DNA of 64,000 bases, taken from positions 16,402 to 80,401 of the forward strand of contig MELF01000041.1 in NCBI GenBank assembly GCA_001767525.1, given 5' to 3'. A model generated the notes under the pieces. That model searched no databases and was not told the DNA's origin. It worked only from the letters and a program-made list of their open reading frames with translations. Within the stretch, counting starts at the first letter, position 1; the number at the start of each line of letters is the position of its first letter. This document shows positions 43,185 through 52,927 of the stretch, in pieces. Position numbers and translations under genes: made by a program. Source of the DNA: Acidobacteria bacterium RIFCSPLOWO2_12_FULL_68_19. Its GTDB lineage: Bacteria; Acidobacteriota; Vicinamibacteria; Vicinamibacterales; UBA2999.

Positions 43185-44441
43185 ATGTGTCCCAGGCCGA
43201 CCATCACCGTCCACTTCGCCTCGACGCTGATCGTCGCCTCGCAGGTCGTGTTTCCCCTGACCGAGATGCGCTACCTGCCGGTCGTGCTCCTCGCGCTCGC
43301 GACGTCCGTCCTCGTCTGGTTCGTCGCGCGGGAGATCCGCGCGAAGGCGCCGCGCCTGCTGATCCTCGGGTCGAGCCCCATGGCGGCGCGACTGATCGAG
43401 GAAATCGAGTCGTCCCGCCACCCGCGCTATGTCGTGGCGGGGATCGTGGCCGACGAGCGTCCGGCCACGGCGGCGCCGGTCGCGGCGCGATGGCTCGGGC
43501 CCTGCGACCGGCTGACGGAGATCGTCGAGCGCGTCCATCCCGCGCGCATCGTCGTGGCGATCGCGGACCGATCGGACCGCCTCCCGCTGCAGTCGCTGCT
43601 CGCCTGGCGCGTCCGGGGCGTGGTGGTCGAGGACGCGGCCGCGTTCTACGAGCGGCTCTCCGGCAAGATCGCGATCGAGACGCTCCGGCCCATCGCGCTC
43701 ATCATGTCCAAGGGCTTCAGGAACCACGGCGCCGGTCCGGCTGTGGCGCGCATCGTCAGCCTGGTCGTGGCCGCGGTCGGGTTGGTGCTCGTGGCGCCGC
43801 TGCTGGCGGCGCTTGCCGCCGCGGTGAAGCTCGACTCGCGCGGGCCCGTGCTCTTCAGGCACGAGCGGGCCGGGCGTGACGGCCGGCCGTTCGCCCTCGT
43901 CAAGTTCCGGACGATGCACCCGTGCGCAGAGGCGACGTCGGAATGGGTGGTGGACAACATCGACCGGATCACGCGGCTCGGCCGGTGGCTGCGCCGATTC
44001 CGGCTCGACGAGCTGCCGCAGCTCGTCAACGTGCTGCGCGGCGAGATGAATCTCATCGGGCCGCGTCCGCACCCGACGAGCAACCACGCGCTGTTCATGA
44101 AGCAGATCGCGTACTACGAGGTGCGGTCGAGCGTGCGGCCCGGCGTGACGGGCTGGGCGCAGGTCCGCCACGGCTACGCGAACAACCTCGACGAGGAGAC
44201 CGAGAAGATGCGGTACGACCTGTACTACATCAAGAACCGGTCGCTGTGGCTGGACATGCGGATCCTCGCCGAGACGGTCGGTATCATTCTGTTCGGCCAG
44301 GGCTCCAGCGAAGTCCGGCGGCCGTCGCCCAGCCGCAGCGCGCTCGTGCCCGCACCGCCGCGCCGCCGCGTGGGGGAGGCGACGTCCATACCGTGGCTGG
44401 CCAGTTCCCCGCGGGTCCGCTCCTCGGCGGGGCGGAGCTAG
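43185..44441 (+). CDS. Initiating sugar-phosphate transferase (polyprenyl glycosylphosphotransferase)
   Basis: 418 residues. N-terminal hydrophobic part of only about 45 residues (LIVASQVVFPLTEMRYLPVVLLALATSVLVW) in place of the usual four helices, then a Rossmann-like domain (RLLILGSSPMAARLIEEIE), a membrane helix (LVVAAVGLVLVAPLLAALAAA) and the catalytic domain (VKLDSRGPVLFRHERAGRDG, FRTMH, RRFRLDELPQLVNVLRGEM, LIGPRP). It starts repeat-unit synthesis on undecaprenyl phosphate. There is a C-terminal basic extension of about 35 residues. It begins 2 bases after cpsD. Confidence 0.93.
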   Translation: MCPRPTITVHFASTLIVASQVVFPLTEMRYLPVVLLALATSVLVWFVAREIRAKAPRLLILGSSPMAARLIEEIESSRHPRYVVAGIVADERPATAAPVAARWLGPCDRLTEIVERVHPARIVVAIADRSDRLPLQSLLAWRVRGVVVEDAAAFYERLSGKIAIETLRPIALIMSKGFRNHGAGPAVARIVSLVVAAVGLVLVAPLLAALAAAVKLDSRGPVLFRHERAGRDGRPFALVKFRTMHPCAEATSEWVVDNIDRITRLGRWLRRFRLDELPQLVNVLRGEMNLIGPRPHPTSNHALFMKQIAYYEVRSSVRPGVTGWAQVRHGYANNLDEETEKMRYDLYYIKNRSLWLDMRILAETVGIILFGQGSSEVRRPSPSRSALVPAPPRRRVGEATSIPWLASSPRVRSSAGRS

Positions 44442-44451
44442 GCCGGAGGCC

Positions 44452-45783
44452 GTGGCACATCTGGACGCGACCTGGTGGACGCCGCCCCCCGTCTGCATGC
44501 TGCCGGGCACGACCCTGACGAGGGCCGCCGGCAGCCGGGTGGCGTTCATCGCGCTCGTCTCGTTCACCGTCATCCTGCTGCTGTCGCCGCAGGAATGGGT
44601 GCCCTGGTTGAAAGCCTTCCGGATCGCGCTGCTCGCGGCCGGCCTGGCGATTGTCGCGCATCTGGTGGGGCGGACGATTCGCCGCCAGCCCGTCACGCTG
44701 TTTTCGCCGGAGCTCGGCATTGCGGTCGCGCTGGTTAGCTGGTCGGTGCTGACGGTCCCGCTGTCCTCCTGGCCCGGCGGCAGCGTGCGGGTGCTCGTCG
44801 ATCACTATTTGAAGGCGGTCGCGTTCTTCTGGCTGATCGGCGCCGTCGTGACGACCACGGATCGGCTCCGCGTACTGGCCTGGACATTCGTGCTGTGCGC
44901 CGTTCCGCTCGCGGCGACCGGCGTCAGCCACTACCTGTCCGGCGAGCACCTGTCCACGGGCGTACGCGGGTTCTACCGGATCGCCGGCTACACCGGGGGC
45001 TCCGGACTGACCGGGAACCCGAACGATCTCGCGTTGATGCTGAATCTCATCCTGCCCATCGCGGGCGCCCTGATCTTCATCGCGCGCGGCGCCTGCCGCG
45101 CCGTCGCGATTGCGGCCCTGCTCCTCGGCGTCGCGGCCGTGATCCTCACGTTCTCCCGTGCCGGCTTTCTCACGCTGGCCGCCTCGTTCGTGATGTTCCT
45201 GGCCGTGCTGACCCGGCGCAAGGCGCCGGGCGCCGCCGTGGCGCTGTTGCTCGTCGCGGTCTGCGTGCCGCCGCTGCTGCCCGACGGCTACGTGGCGCGC
45301 CTCGGCACCATCACCGACATCGAGACGGATGCGACCGGATCGGCGCAGGGGCGATGGCGCGACACGAAAGTGGCCGTCGGCGTCGTGGCGCGGAACCCGC
45401 TCACCGGCGTCGGCATCGGCCAGGACGTGCTGGCGATGAACGAAGAGCGGGGCGATACGTGGCGGCGGGTTCACAACGCGTACCTGCAGTACGGGGTGGA
45501 CCTCGGCATGCCGGGACTGCTGCTGTTCGTCTGGCTGCACGTGCGCTCGTTCCGGACGGCGCGTGCCGTCGAGCGCCGGGCCGCCGATTCCCCCGCGCAT
45601 CGCGATCTGGCGCTGCTGGCGGCCGCGGTCCAGGTGTCGCTGGTCGCCTTTGCCGTCGCGGCGATGTTTCATCCCATCGCCTATCAGTTCTATTTCTTCA
45701 GCGTCGCCGGGCTGGCGGTGGCGCTCGGGCACACGTGCCGCGCCGAGATCGCCGCGCCACCGACGGCCGGGAGCGTCGCGTGA
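44452..45783 (+). CDS. O-antigen ligase/polymerase-like membrane protein
   Basis: 443 residues from GTG 44452 (GGAGG site). About ten membrane helices, with the large periplasmic loop and the motif HNAYLQYGVDLGMPGL that typifies the Wzy_C/WaaL family, preceded by GNPNDLALMLNL. Probably the EPS polymerase. Its stop overlaps the GTG of the next glycosyltransferase (GTGA). Confidence 0.9.
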   Translation: MAHLDATWWTPPPVCMLPGTTLTRAAGSRVAFIALVSFTVILLLSPQEWVPWLKAFRIALLAAGLAIVAHLVGRTIRRQPVTLFSPELGIAVALVSWSVLTVPLSSWPGGSVRVLVDHYLKAVAFFWLIGAVVTTTDRLRVLAWTFVLCAVPLAATGVSHYLSGEHLSTGVRGFYRIAGYTGGSGLTGNPNDLALMLNLILPIAGALIFIARGACRAVAIAALLLGVAAVILTFSRAGFLTLAASFVMFLAVLTRRKAPGAAVALLLVAVCVPPLLPDGYVARLGTITDIETDATGSAQGRWRDTKVAVGVVARNPLTGVGIGQDVLAMNEERGDTWRRVHNAYLQYGVDLGMPGLLLFVWLHVRSFRTARAVERRAADSPAHRDLALLAAAVQVSLVAFAVAAMFHPIAYQFYFFSVAGLAVALGHTCRAEIAAPPTAGSVA

Positions 45784-46937
45784 CCGCCGCCCGGATTCTG
45801 AACGTCGTGCCGACGCTAATGTGCGGCGGGACCGAGCACCAGTTCATGACTCTCAGCCGCCGGCTCGATCCCGCGCGATTCACGCTCGAGTTCGCGTGCC
45901 TGCGGCGGTGGGGCCCGTTCGTCCAGGAGCTCGCGGACCGGCAGATCCCGCTGTCGGAATACCGGGTGGCCACGTTCCGCAGCGTGCAGGCCATCGCGCA
46001 GCAGGCGCGGCTGATGCGGCACATCGCCCGGCGGCGGATCCAGATCGTCCACGCGTACAACTTCTACGGAAACGTCTTCGCGGTCCCGCCCGCACGGCTC
46101 GTGGCGCCGGTGGTGATCGCCTCGATTCGCGACTGCGCCCCCTACCTCACCGCGATGCAGAAGCGGGTGCAGCGCTACGCGTGCCAGTGGGCCGACTGCG
46201 TGCTGGTGAACGCGGAGGCGGTGAGGGACTGGCTAATCGCGGACGGGTACGACGGCTCGAAGATCGTCGTCATCGGAAACGGCGTCGACCTGACGCGGTT
46301 CACGGGTGCGCCCGATCCCGATGGGATTCGCCGCGCGCTCGGTCTGCCGCGCGGCACTCCGCTGGTGGTCGTCGTCTCGCGGATCGCGCGGCTGAAGGGC
46401 CTCGAGCCTCTGCTCGAAGCGGCGGCCATCCTCAAGGCGTCCCATCCCGACGCACGGTTTCTCATCGCCGGCGAGACGGCGCCGAACGAGACCGCCTATC
46501 TGGAGGCCTTGAAGTGTCTGGCCGGGGAGTACGGCGTGACCGACCGGGTGATATTCGCCGGATTTCGCGCCGACATCCCCGGACTGCTCGCGGGCGCCGA
46601 CCTGTCGGTGATGCCCTCGCTCAACGAGGCGCTCTCGAATGTGCTCCTCGAATCCATGGCGGCCGGCGCGCCCACCGTGGCCACGCGGGTCGGCGGCACG
46701 CCTGAGGCGCTCGCCGACGGCGTGTCCGGCCTGCTCGTCGCCTCGGGCGATTCCCGGGCGCTGGCCGAGGCGATCGCCCGGCTGCTCGACGATCAACGCC
46801 TGGCGCGGCGCCTGGGCCGGGCGGCACGGCAGGTGATTGAGGACCGCTTCTCGGTCGACCGCATGGTGCGGTCGACCGAGCAGCTCTATCTGGAGCTCCT
46901 GGCGCGCAAGCGTGGGGCGCTCCCGGTGTCCGCCTGA
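45780..46937 (+). CDS. Glycosyltransferase family 4
   Basis: 385 residues from GTG 45780, overlapping the upstream stop. GT-B fold: VVPTLMCGGTEHQFMTLSR at the N-terminus, GNGVDLTRF at the domain hinge, VVVVSRIARLKGLEPLLEA and the E-x7-E region MPSLNEALSNVLLESMAAG. Cytoplasmic, adds a sugar to the lipid-linked unit; sugar unknown. Stop and next ATG overlap (TGATG). Confidence 0.95.
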   Translation: MTAARILNVVPTLMCGGTEHQFMTLSRRLDPARFTLEFACLRRWGPFVQELADRQIPLSEYRVATFRSVQAIAQQARLMRHIARRRIQIVHAYNFYGNVFAVPPARLVAPVVIASIRDCAPYLTAMQKRVQRYACQWADCVLVNAEAVRDWLIADGYDGSKIVVIGNGVDLTRFTGAPDPDGIRRALGLPRGTPLVVVVSRIARLKGLEPLLEAAAILKASHPDARFLIAGETAPNETAYLEALKCLAGEYGVTDRVIFAGFRADIPGLLAGADLSVMPSLNEALSNVLLESMAAGAPTVATRVGGTPEALADGVSGLLVASGDSRALAEAIARLLDDQRLARRLGRAARQVIEDRFSVDRMVRSTEQLYLELLARKRGALPVSA

Positions 46938-48091
46938 TGCCGGCTGCGGCACGCGCCCACGCGTGGACCGCCGCGCTCCCGGCGATCCGGCGGGATGCCT
47001 GCGCCGTGGAGGTGGTCAGCGACGAAGCGGCCTTCGTGCGCCTCGAGGCGGAGTGGAACGAGGCCGTGGCGCGCGCCGGTCTCGCGCATCCGTTCCTCCG
47101 GCACGAATGGGTGCGCACCTGGTGGGACGCCTTCAAGACGCCCGGTGCGCGGCTCTACGTCCAGGTGGTCAGGGCGCGGGGCCGGATCATTGCGATCGCG
47201 CCGTTCATGCGCGATACCGCGCGGATGTACGGCCTGCCGGCCCGGCGGATCCGGTTCATCCAGAACGATCACACACCCCGTACCGACATCATCGTCGCGG
47301 AGCACCCGGCCGAGGCGTACCAGGCGATCTGGCGCGCACTTCTTTCGGACGGCGAGCGCTGGGACGTGCTGCAGCTCAGTCAGTTGCCGCGGGAGTCTGA
47401 CACCCGGCGCGCGATCTGCCGGCTGGCGGCCGCCGACGGATGCGCCACGGGGATCTGGCCGAGCAACGACTCGCCGTACCTCTCGCTGGCCGGCACGTGG
47501 GACGACTATCTCAGTCGGCTGCCGGCGAAATTCCGCTCGAATCTTCGCAACCGGGTGTCGCGGTTGACGCGCCTCGGGGAGCCGGCCCTGGAGGTGCTCG
47601 CCGAGCGCCGCGCCATCGAAGAGGCGTGCGAGGAGGCGTTTCGGCTGGAAAGTTCAGGGTGGAAGCGCGAGGCCGGGACGGCCATCACCGGTGACCCGGC
47701 CGTGCGCCGCTTCTACACGACGCTCGTCGAGCGCGGGACCGCCGCGGGGTGGCTGCGCCTCCTGTTCCTCACGGCGGGCGGCCGGCGCATCGCCACCTCC
47801 TACGGCGCCTGCTTCGAGAACCGCCTGTTCCTCTTCAAGACCGGCTACGACCCGGAATTCGCCACCGGCGCGCCGTTCAAGATCCTCACGTATCTCGCGA
47901 TTCGCGAGGCGTACGCGCAGGGGCTCGCGGAGGTCGACTTCCTGGGAGACGCGGAACCGTGGAAGCTCGAATGGACGGCGACCAGCCGGGGCCATGACTG
48001 GGTGTTCGTCTACGGCGGCACGTGGCGCGCGCGGCTCCTGCATGCCGTCAAGTTCCGGTGGCTGCCGGGGCTGAAGCGATGGCGGGCATGA
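46937..48091 (+). CDS. CelD/BcsL-family GNAT acyltransferase (2)
   Basis: 384 residues. N-terminal part AEWNEAVARAGLAHPFLRHEWVRTWWDAF, a middle RVSRL segment after KFRSNLRN, and a second GNAT half (WLRLLFLTAGGRRIATSYGACFENRLFLFKTGYDPEFA, ending DFLGDAEPWKLEW). This is the same family as 37814 and 49221, closer to the latter (shared HEWVRTWW / WEWLHAWW and EPWK / EPYK positions). Translation coupled on both sides. Confidence 0.88.
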   Translation: MPAAARAHAWTAALPAIRRDACAVEVVSDEAAFVRLEAEWNEAVARAGLAHPFLRHEWVRTWWDAFKTPGARLYVQVVRARGRIIAIAPFMRDTARMYGLPARRIRFIQNDHTPRTDIIVAEHPAEAYQAIWRALLSDGERWDVLQLSQLPRESDTRRAICRLAAADGCATGIWPSNDSPYLSLAGTWDDYLSRLPAKFRSNLRNRVSRLTRLGEPALEVLAERRAIEEACEEAFRLESSGWKREAGTAITGDPAVRRFYTTLVERGTAAGWLRLLFLTAGGRRIATSYGACFENRLFLFKTGYDPEFATGAPFKILTYLAIREAYAQGLAEVDFLGDAEPWKLEWTATSRGHDWVFVYGGTWRARLLHAVKFRWLPGLKRWRA

Positions 48092-49224
48092 CCGGCACGT
48101 TCGTCCCGACCTACCAGGGTCTCTCGGCGACCGACTTCGTGCGCGCAGCGCCGGCGTCGCGCGAAGCCTGCTTCCCGTTCGACGTCCCGGATCGGCTGCC
48201 GTTCTACCGCGCCCGCAATGCCATCTATCACCTGTTTGCGGCACTCGTCGAGCGCGATCGGCAGGTGACGGTGCTCGCGCCCGATTACAACAGCGGGAAC
48301 GAGATCCTGGCCATGCAGGCGGCCGGCGCGCGGGTTCAGTACTGCCCGGTCGACCGTCGCCTGCAGCTCGACCCCGACGTCGTGGCGCGGCTGTGCGACC
48401 GCCATCGCCCGGACATCCTGTATGTGATCCACTACATCGGGTGGCCGCAGCCGATGCCGGCGCTGGTGGACCTGTGCCGCCGGCGCGGGATGCGGCTGGT
48501 CGAGGATTGCGCGCTCTCGCTCCTCAGCGAGATGGACGGCCGGCCGCTCGGCTCCTTCGGCGACTGGGCGGTGTTCTGCCTCTACAAGACCCTGCCACTG
48601 CCCAACGGCGCGCTGCTCGTCCAGAACACCGCCCGGCTCGATGCGCTGACGCGGCTGCAGTTGCGGCGGGCGGGTGCCGCGTCGGTGGCGGGGCGCACGG
48701 CGGAACTCCTGGTACAGCGGATACGCGGCCGCGCGGGCCGGATCGGCGCCGCGCTGCAGGTGGTCAAGCGTGGCCTGGGGCGGGCGGCGGGCGCCCTCGA
48801 CGTACGGCGGGCGAACGTCGGCGACATCGGCTTCAACGTGGCGGAGGTCGACCTGGCGATGTCGCCCGTCTCGGCGCGCCTCCTCGATCGGCTCGACTTC
48901 GCCGGCATCCGCCGCAGGCGCGTGGAGAACTATCGGCGCCTCGACGCACAGCTCGACCCGAAGGTGGTGCGCGTGTTCCCCGACCTGCCGGAGGGCGTCT
49001 GTCCGCTGTTCTTCCCGATTCTGGTGTCCGACAAGCCGGCAGCCGCGCGCGCGCTGCAGCGGCGTGGCGTCGACGCGCTCGAGTTCTGGAACGACAGCAT
49101 GGACCCGGGCAGCGAGATGTCCGCCGACGCGCGCTTCCTGCGGGCGCACGTCCTGGAGCTGCCGATCCACCAGGACCTCACGCCGCGGCAGCTTGCCCAT
49201 GTGGCGCGATGGGTGTCCGCATGA
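48079..49224 (+). CDS. DegT/DnrJ/EryC1-family PLP aminotransferase-like protein
   Basis: 381 residues; ATG 48079 chosen, with ATG 48088 (ATGA overlap with the previous stop) as alternative. DegT fold: FYRARNAIYHLFAAL, APDYNSGNEILAMQAAGARVQYCPVD, VIHYIGWPQP, RLVEDCALSLLSE (pocket Asp) and LYKTLPLPNGALL, where the Lys would bind PLP. The family makes amino sugars. The small, early-ending C-terminal domain and the shared operon with CelD proteins suggest use in amino-sugar or acyl decoration of the EPS. Confidence 0.87.
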   Translation: MAGMTGTFVPTYQGLSATDFVRAAPASREACFPFDVPDRLPFYRARNAIYHLFAALVERDRQVTVLAPDYNSGNEILAMQAAGARVQYCPVDRRLQLDPDVVARLCDRHRPDILYVIHYIGWPQPMPALVDLCRRRGMRLVEDCALSLLSEMDGRPLGSFGDWAVFCLYKTLPLPNGALLVQNTARLDALTRLQLRRAGAASVAGRTAELLVQRIRGRAGRIGAALQVVKRGLGRAAGALDVRRANVGDIGFNVAEVDLAMSPVSARLLDRLDFAGIRRRRVENYRRLDAQLDPKVVRVFPDLPEGVCPLFFPILVSDKPAAARALQRRGVDALEFWNDSMDPGSEMSADARFLRAHVLELPIHQDLTPRQLAHVARWVSA

Positions 49225-50381
49225 CGCGGTGGGGCTCCGAGGCCTACCGGCTGCTGGTGGCGCCGTCCGAGGCGATCGAGGTGGAGTGCATCGACACCCT
49301 CTGGGGCCTGACGGCGCTGCGCCCGCAGTGGGATGAGCTGCTGCGCGCCAGCGCGGCCAACGGCCCCTTCCTGACGTGGGAGTGGCTCCACGCGTGGTGG
49401 ACGCACCTGCATGGCCGTGCCGTCCTGAACGTGCTCGTGGTGCGCGAGGGCAGGACGCTGATTGCGATCGCTCCGCTGATGCTGGCGCGGGGCGCCATGC
49501 CCTGGTTCTCCCGGCTCGCGTTCCTCGGCACCGGCCATGCCGGCTCCGACTATCTCGATCTGATCGTGCGGGTCGGCCGTGAAGACGCGGCGCTCCGGGC
49601 CCTCGCAGCGTTCCTCCAGACGCACCAGATGGCGATGCGTCTCGACCATCTCCGCGAGGCCTCGCTGGGCGCGCGCCTGGCCGAGCGGCTCGCGTCGGAC
49701 GGGTGGGCCACGACGGCCCGTCCGGCCGGCCTGTGTCCGGTCATCGCGCTCGCGGGACACACCTGGGATTCGTACCTGGCGACGCTCGGCTCCGCGCATC
49801 GTGCGAACGTGCGGCGGCGGCTGCGCGCCATCGGCCAGCAGTTCGAGATGCGATTCGAGCCGGTGACGTCCGAGTCGGGACGCCGCGACGCGCTCGAGGC
49901 GCTGGGCCGCTTCCACGAGCGTCGCTTTGGCGCCGACGGCGGGTCGACAGCGTTCCTCACGCCGGCGCTGCGCGCGTTTCAGGAGGATGCCACGCGCCTC
50001 GCGCTCGCCGGCGGATGGCTGCGCATGTACGTGCTCTGGCTGAACGACGCGCCGGCCGCGGTGATGTACGGCTTCCTCCACCACCGGCAGTTCTACTTCT
50101 ATCAGCACGGGTTCGACGCGCGCTTCAGCCGCTCCAGTGCCGGTCTCGTCGTGATGGCGCTGACGATTCGGGCGGCGCTCGAGGAAGGCGCGCAGACCTT
50201 CGACCTGCTCTGGGGGACAGAGCCGTACAAGTCGCTCTGGACCCGGGAGACCCATACACTCGCGCAGATCGATCTGTTTCAGCCGGACGTGACCGGGAGG
50301 ATGCACCAGCGCGCCGTCGAGACCCGGCGCCGCCTGGGAGGACTCGCTCGCCGTGTCCGTGGAAGCGCCCGTGCCACCTAG
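49221..50381 (+). CDS. CelD/BcsL-family GNAT acyltransferase (3)
   Basis: 386 residues, ATGA overlap with the DegT gene. LTALRPQWDELLRASAANGP, FLTWEWLHAWWTHLHG, AIAPLMLARG, AHRANVRRRLRAIGQQF, and the C-terminal half YGFLHHRQFYFYQHGFDARFSRSSAGLVVM ending FDLLWGTEPYKSLW. Typical CelD. The next gene starts 29 bases inside its 3' end. Confidence 0.9.
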   Translation: MTRWGSEAYRLLVAPSEAIEVECIDTLWGLTALRPQWDELLRASAANGPFLTWEWLHAWWTHLHGRAVLNVLVVREGRTLIAIAPLMLARGAMPWFSRLAFLGTGHAGSDYLDLIVRVGREDAALRALAAFLQTHQMAMRLDHLREASLGARLAERLASDGWATTARPAGLCPVIALAGHTWDSYLATLGSAHRANVRRRLRAIGQQFEMRFEPVTSESGRRDALEALGRFHERRFGADGGSTAFLTPALRAFQEDATRLALAGGWLRMYVLWLNDAPAAVMYGFLHHRQFYFYQHGFDARFSRSSAGLVVMALTIRAALEEGAQTFDLLWGTEPYKSLWTRETHTLAQIDLFQPDVTGRMHQRAVETRRRLGGLARRVRGSARAT

Positions 50382-51492
50382 ACAGGGCCGGCGATGGCGT
50401 TGGCGTGTGAAGACGACGCTCGCGTCGACGATCTCGTTCGCGCACGACCACGGGTTCGCCGCGGCCCTGGCGCGCGGCCGGACGCGTCCGCTGGTCCTCG
50501 CGTACCACCGCGTGGTCGACGACTTCGCCTCGATCGCTCGCACCGGGATGCCGAGCATGCTCACGAGCACGGGCATGTTCGAGCGCCATCTCGACAGTCT
50601 CGCCCGTCATTTCCGATTCGTGACCCTCGACGACATCGGCGCGCAGGTGCTGAGCGGCAGGCCCTTCGACAAACCTGTCGCGGCCGTGACGTTCGACGAC
50701 GGCTACCAGGACGTCTATGAACAGGCGTACCCGGTGCTGACCCGCAAGGGCATACCGGCCGCCGTCTTCGTCGTGACCGACCTCATCGGCCGGTCCGTCT
50801 GGCAGGTCCACGACAGGCTCTATCACCTGGTCGGCAGGGCATTTGCCACGTGGCACGACCCGCATCGAGAACTGTGCGCGCTGCTCAAAGCGCTTGACCT
50901 CTCCGTCGACTCCTCGATTGCCCAGACGCGCGAGGCGACGCGCACACCGCTCCTGACCGTGTCGGCCCTCCTTCCCGGCCTGCCGATGGCCGATGTTCAA
51001 CGGGTAATGGATGGGCTCGAGGCCAGCGTCGGACAGGGTGTCTCCGACATCCCGCGCACGCTGGGCTGGGCCGAGCTCGACGTGATGCGCCGTGGCGGCG
51101 TCACGATCGGGTCACACACGAAGCGCCACGTCTCGCTGCCGGCGGAGTCGGCGGCGACGGTCGCGGACGAACTCAGCGGGTCCAAGCAGGCGCTCGAGGC
51201 GAGGCTGGGCGAGTCGATCGTGCACTTCGCCTACCCTGGCGGGCAATTCACGCCGTCGGTCATCGAGGCGGTGGCGCAGGCGGACTACCGGTTCGCGTAC
51301 ACGGCCTGTCAGCACGGAGATCCCCATCACCGCGCGCTCACCATTGAGCGGCTGCTGCTCTGGGAAGGCTCGTCGGTCGACGCGGACGGCCGCTTTTCAT
51401 CGGCCCTCCTCAACTGCCAGGCACAGGATCTCTGGCCGCCGTCCCGCCAGTGCGCGCGGGTGCATGCCGGGACGGCCCACGCGCATGGATAG
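50353..51492 (+). CDS. Polysaccharide deacetylase (NodB-type) 1
   Basis: 379 residues from GTG 50353. NodB homology with VTFDDGYQDVYEQAYPVL (metal-binding Asp-Asp) and the His-x3-His motif in IGSHTKRHVSL, plus HFAYPGGQF (catalytic Arg/Pro loop region). About 100 residues are inserted between the first and second motif (around HDPHRELCALLKALDL), as in EPS-locus deacetylases. It overlaps the preceding gene by 29 bases and the following flippase gene by 8. Probably N-deacetylates the polymer or its precursor. Confidence 0.92.
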   Translation: MSVEAPVPPRQGRRWRWRVKTTLASTISFAHDHGFAAALARGRTRPLVLAYHRVVDDFASIARTGMPSMLTSTGMFERHLDSLARHFRFVTLDDIGAQVLSGRPFDKPVAAVTFDDGYQDVYEQAYPVLTRKGIPAAVFVVTDLIGRSVWQVHDRLYHLVGRAFATWHDPHRELCALLKALDLSVDSSIAQTREATRTPLLTVSALLPGLPMADVQRVMDGLEASVGQGVSDIPRTLGWAELDVMRRGGVTIGSHTKRHVSLPAESAATVADELSGSKQALEARLGESIVHFAYPGGQFTPSVIEAVAQADYRFAYTACQHGDPHHRALTIERLLLWEGSSVDADGRFSSALLNCQAQDLWPPSRQCARVHAGTAHAHG

Positions 51493-52927
51493 CACCTCCC
51501 GCCCGACGCTGCTCCTGGTGACCGGCCGCAGCATCGGCTTTGCCGCCTCGTTCGCGATCGCGGTCGTGCTGGCCCGCCTGTTCGATCCGGCGGTCTTCGG
51601 CACCTACAAGCAGTTCTTCCTGGTGTTCGCGACGCTCTACGGCGTCCTGCAGCTCGGCATGGCGGAAAGTCTGTATTACTTCGTCCCGAGACAATCCGAG
51701 CACACCGGCCGCTATGTGTGCAACGCGATGGCGACCTTGGCCCTGGCGGGCGGTGCGAGCACCGTCGTGCTCTATTTCGCGCGCACCGCACTGGCCGGAT
51801 GGATCAACCCCGAGCTGGCCGCCTACGTCCTGCCGCTCGGTCTGTTTCTCACCTTCACGTTGACGTCGACCGTCCTGGAAATCGTCATGGTGTCGCGCCG
51901 CAAACACCTGGCGGCGGCCGTCACCTACGCGACCTCCGACATCGTCCGGACGCTGCTCCTCGTCCTCCCGGCGCTGGTGTTCGTGAGCCTGCGGGCGGTG
52001 GTCATCGGCGCCACGGTGTTCGCCGGCCTGCGGCTGGCCGGCACGCTCATCCTGCTGTGGCGCGAGTTCGGGCGGGACCTGCGGTTCGATCCGGTGCTCT
52101 GGCGGCAGCAGCTCGCCTACGCGCTGCCGTTCGCCGTGGCGGTCGGCATCGAAGTGGTGCTGATCAACTACCACCAGTACGTCGTGGCGTCCCGCGTCGA
52201 CACGGCGACGTTCGCCATCTACGCGGTCGGCTGCCTGCAGATTCCGCTCTACGATCTCGTCGTCACCTCCAGCGTGAACGTGCTGATGGTCAAAATGGCC
52301 GGCGCGCCTCGCGGCCGCGCGGCGCTGGCGATCTGGCACGACACCGTCTGCCGCCTGGCGTTCCTGATCTTCCCCCTGACGGCGCTCCTGCTCGCCGGCG
52401 CCCATCCCCTGATCGTCGGGCTGTTCACCGCGACCTACGCGGCCAGTGTTCCGATCTTCATGGTGTGGGCGCTGACGATGCTGCCCGCGGTGATGGCGGT
52501 CGATGCCGTTCTGCGGGTGTACGCGCAGACCCGGTTCCTGCTCTTCATGAACCTGGTGCGCTTCGCGTGTGTCGCGGTCCTGATCGGCGCGTCGTTGTCG
52601 GCCTTCGGGCTGAGCGGCGCCGTGCTCGTGACGCTCGCGGCGATGACCGTCACCAAGGCGCTCGGCGCGGCGCGCGTCGCCTGGCTGATGGGCGCCGGCG
52701 TGCGCGACGCGCTGCCCTGGCGCCGCCTCGCGGGAATCGCGGCGATGGCCGGCGTGGCGGCGGCGCCCGTCCTCTGGCTCCAGCACGTCGTGACGTGGCC
52801 GCCGCTGGCGACGTGTGCGGCGGGCGCAGGCGTCTACGCCGCCACTTATGCGCTGCTCGGCTACGGCGGCGCGCACGTGGCGCGCCGCTGGACCACCGGC
52901 GAAGGAGACGTGGCATGTGCGGCATAG
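51485..52927 (+). CDS. Wzx-type oligosaccharide flippase
   Basis: 480 residues with about 12-14 membrane helices and no soluble domain. N-terminal GRSIGFAASFAIAVVLARLFDPAVFGTYKQFF is the start typical of the polysaccharide_synt / MATE-like flippase superfamily. Transfers lipid-linked repeat units to the periplasmic side. Its stop lies 13 bases inside the asparagine-synthase-type gene. Confidence 0.92.
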   Translation: MDSTSRPTLLLVTGRSIGFAASFAIAVVLARLFDPAVFGTYKQFFLVFATLYGVLQLGMAESLYYFVPRQSEHTGRYVCNAMATLALAGGASTVVLYFARTALAGWINPELAAYVLPLGLFLTFTLTSTVLEIVMVSRRKHLAAAVTYATSDIVRTLLLVLPALVFVSLRAVVIGATVFAGLRLAGTLILLWREFGRDLRFDPVLWRQQLAYALPFAVAVGIEVVLINYHQYVVASRVDTATFAIYAVGCLQIPLYDLVVTSSVNVLMVKMAGAPRGRAALAIWHDTVCRLAFLIFPLTALLLAGAHPLIVGLFTATYAASVPIFMVWALTMLPAVMAVDAVLRVYAQTRFLLFMNLVRFACVAVLIGASLSAFGLSGAVLVTLAAMTVTKALGAARVAWLMGAGVRDALPWRRLAGIAAMAGVAAAPVLWLQHVVTWPPLATCAAGAGVYAATYALLGYGGAHVARRWTTGEGDVACAA

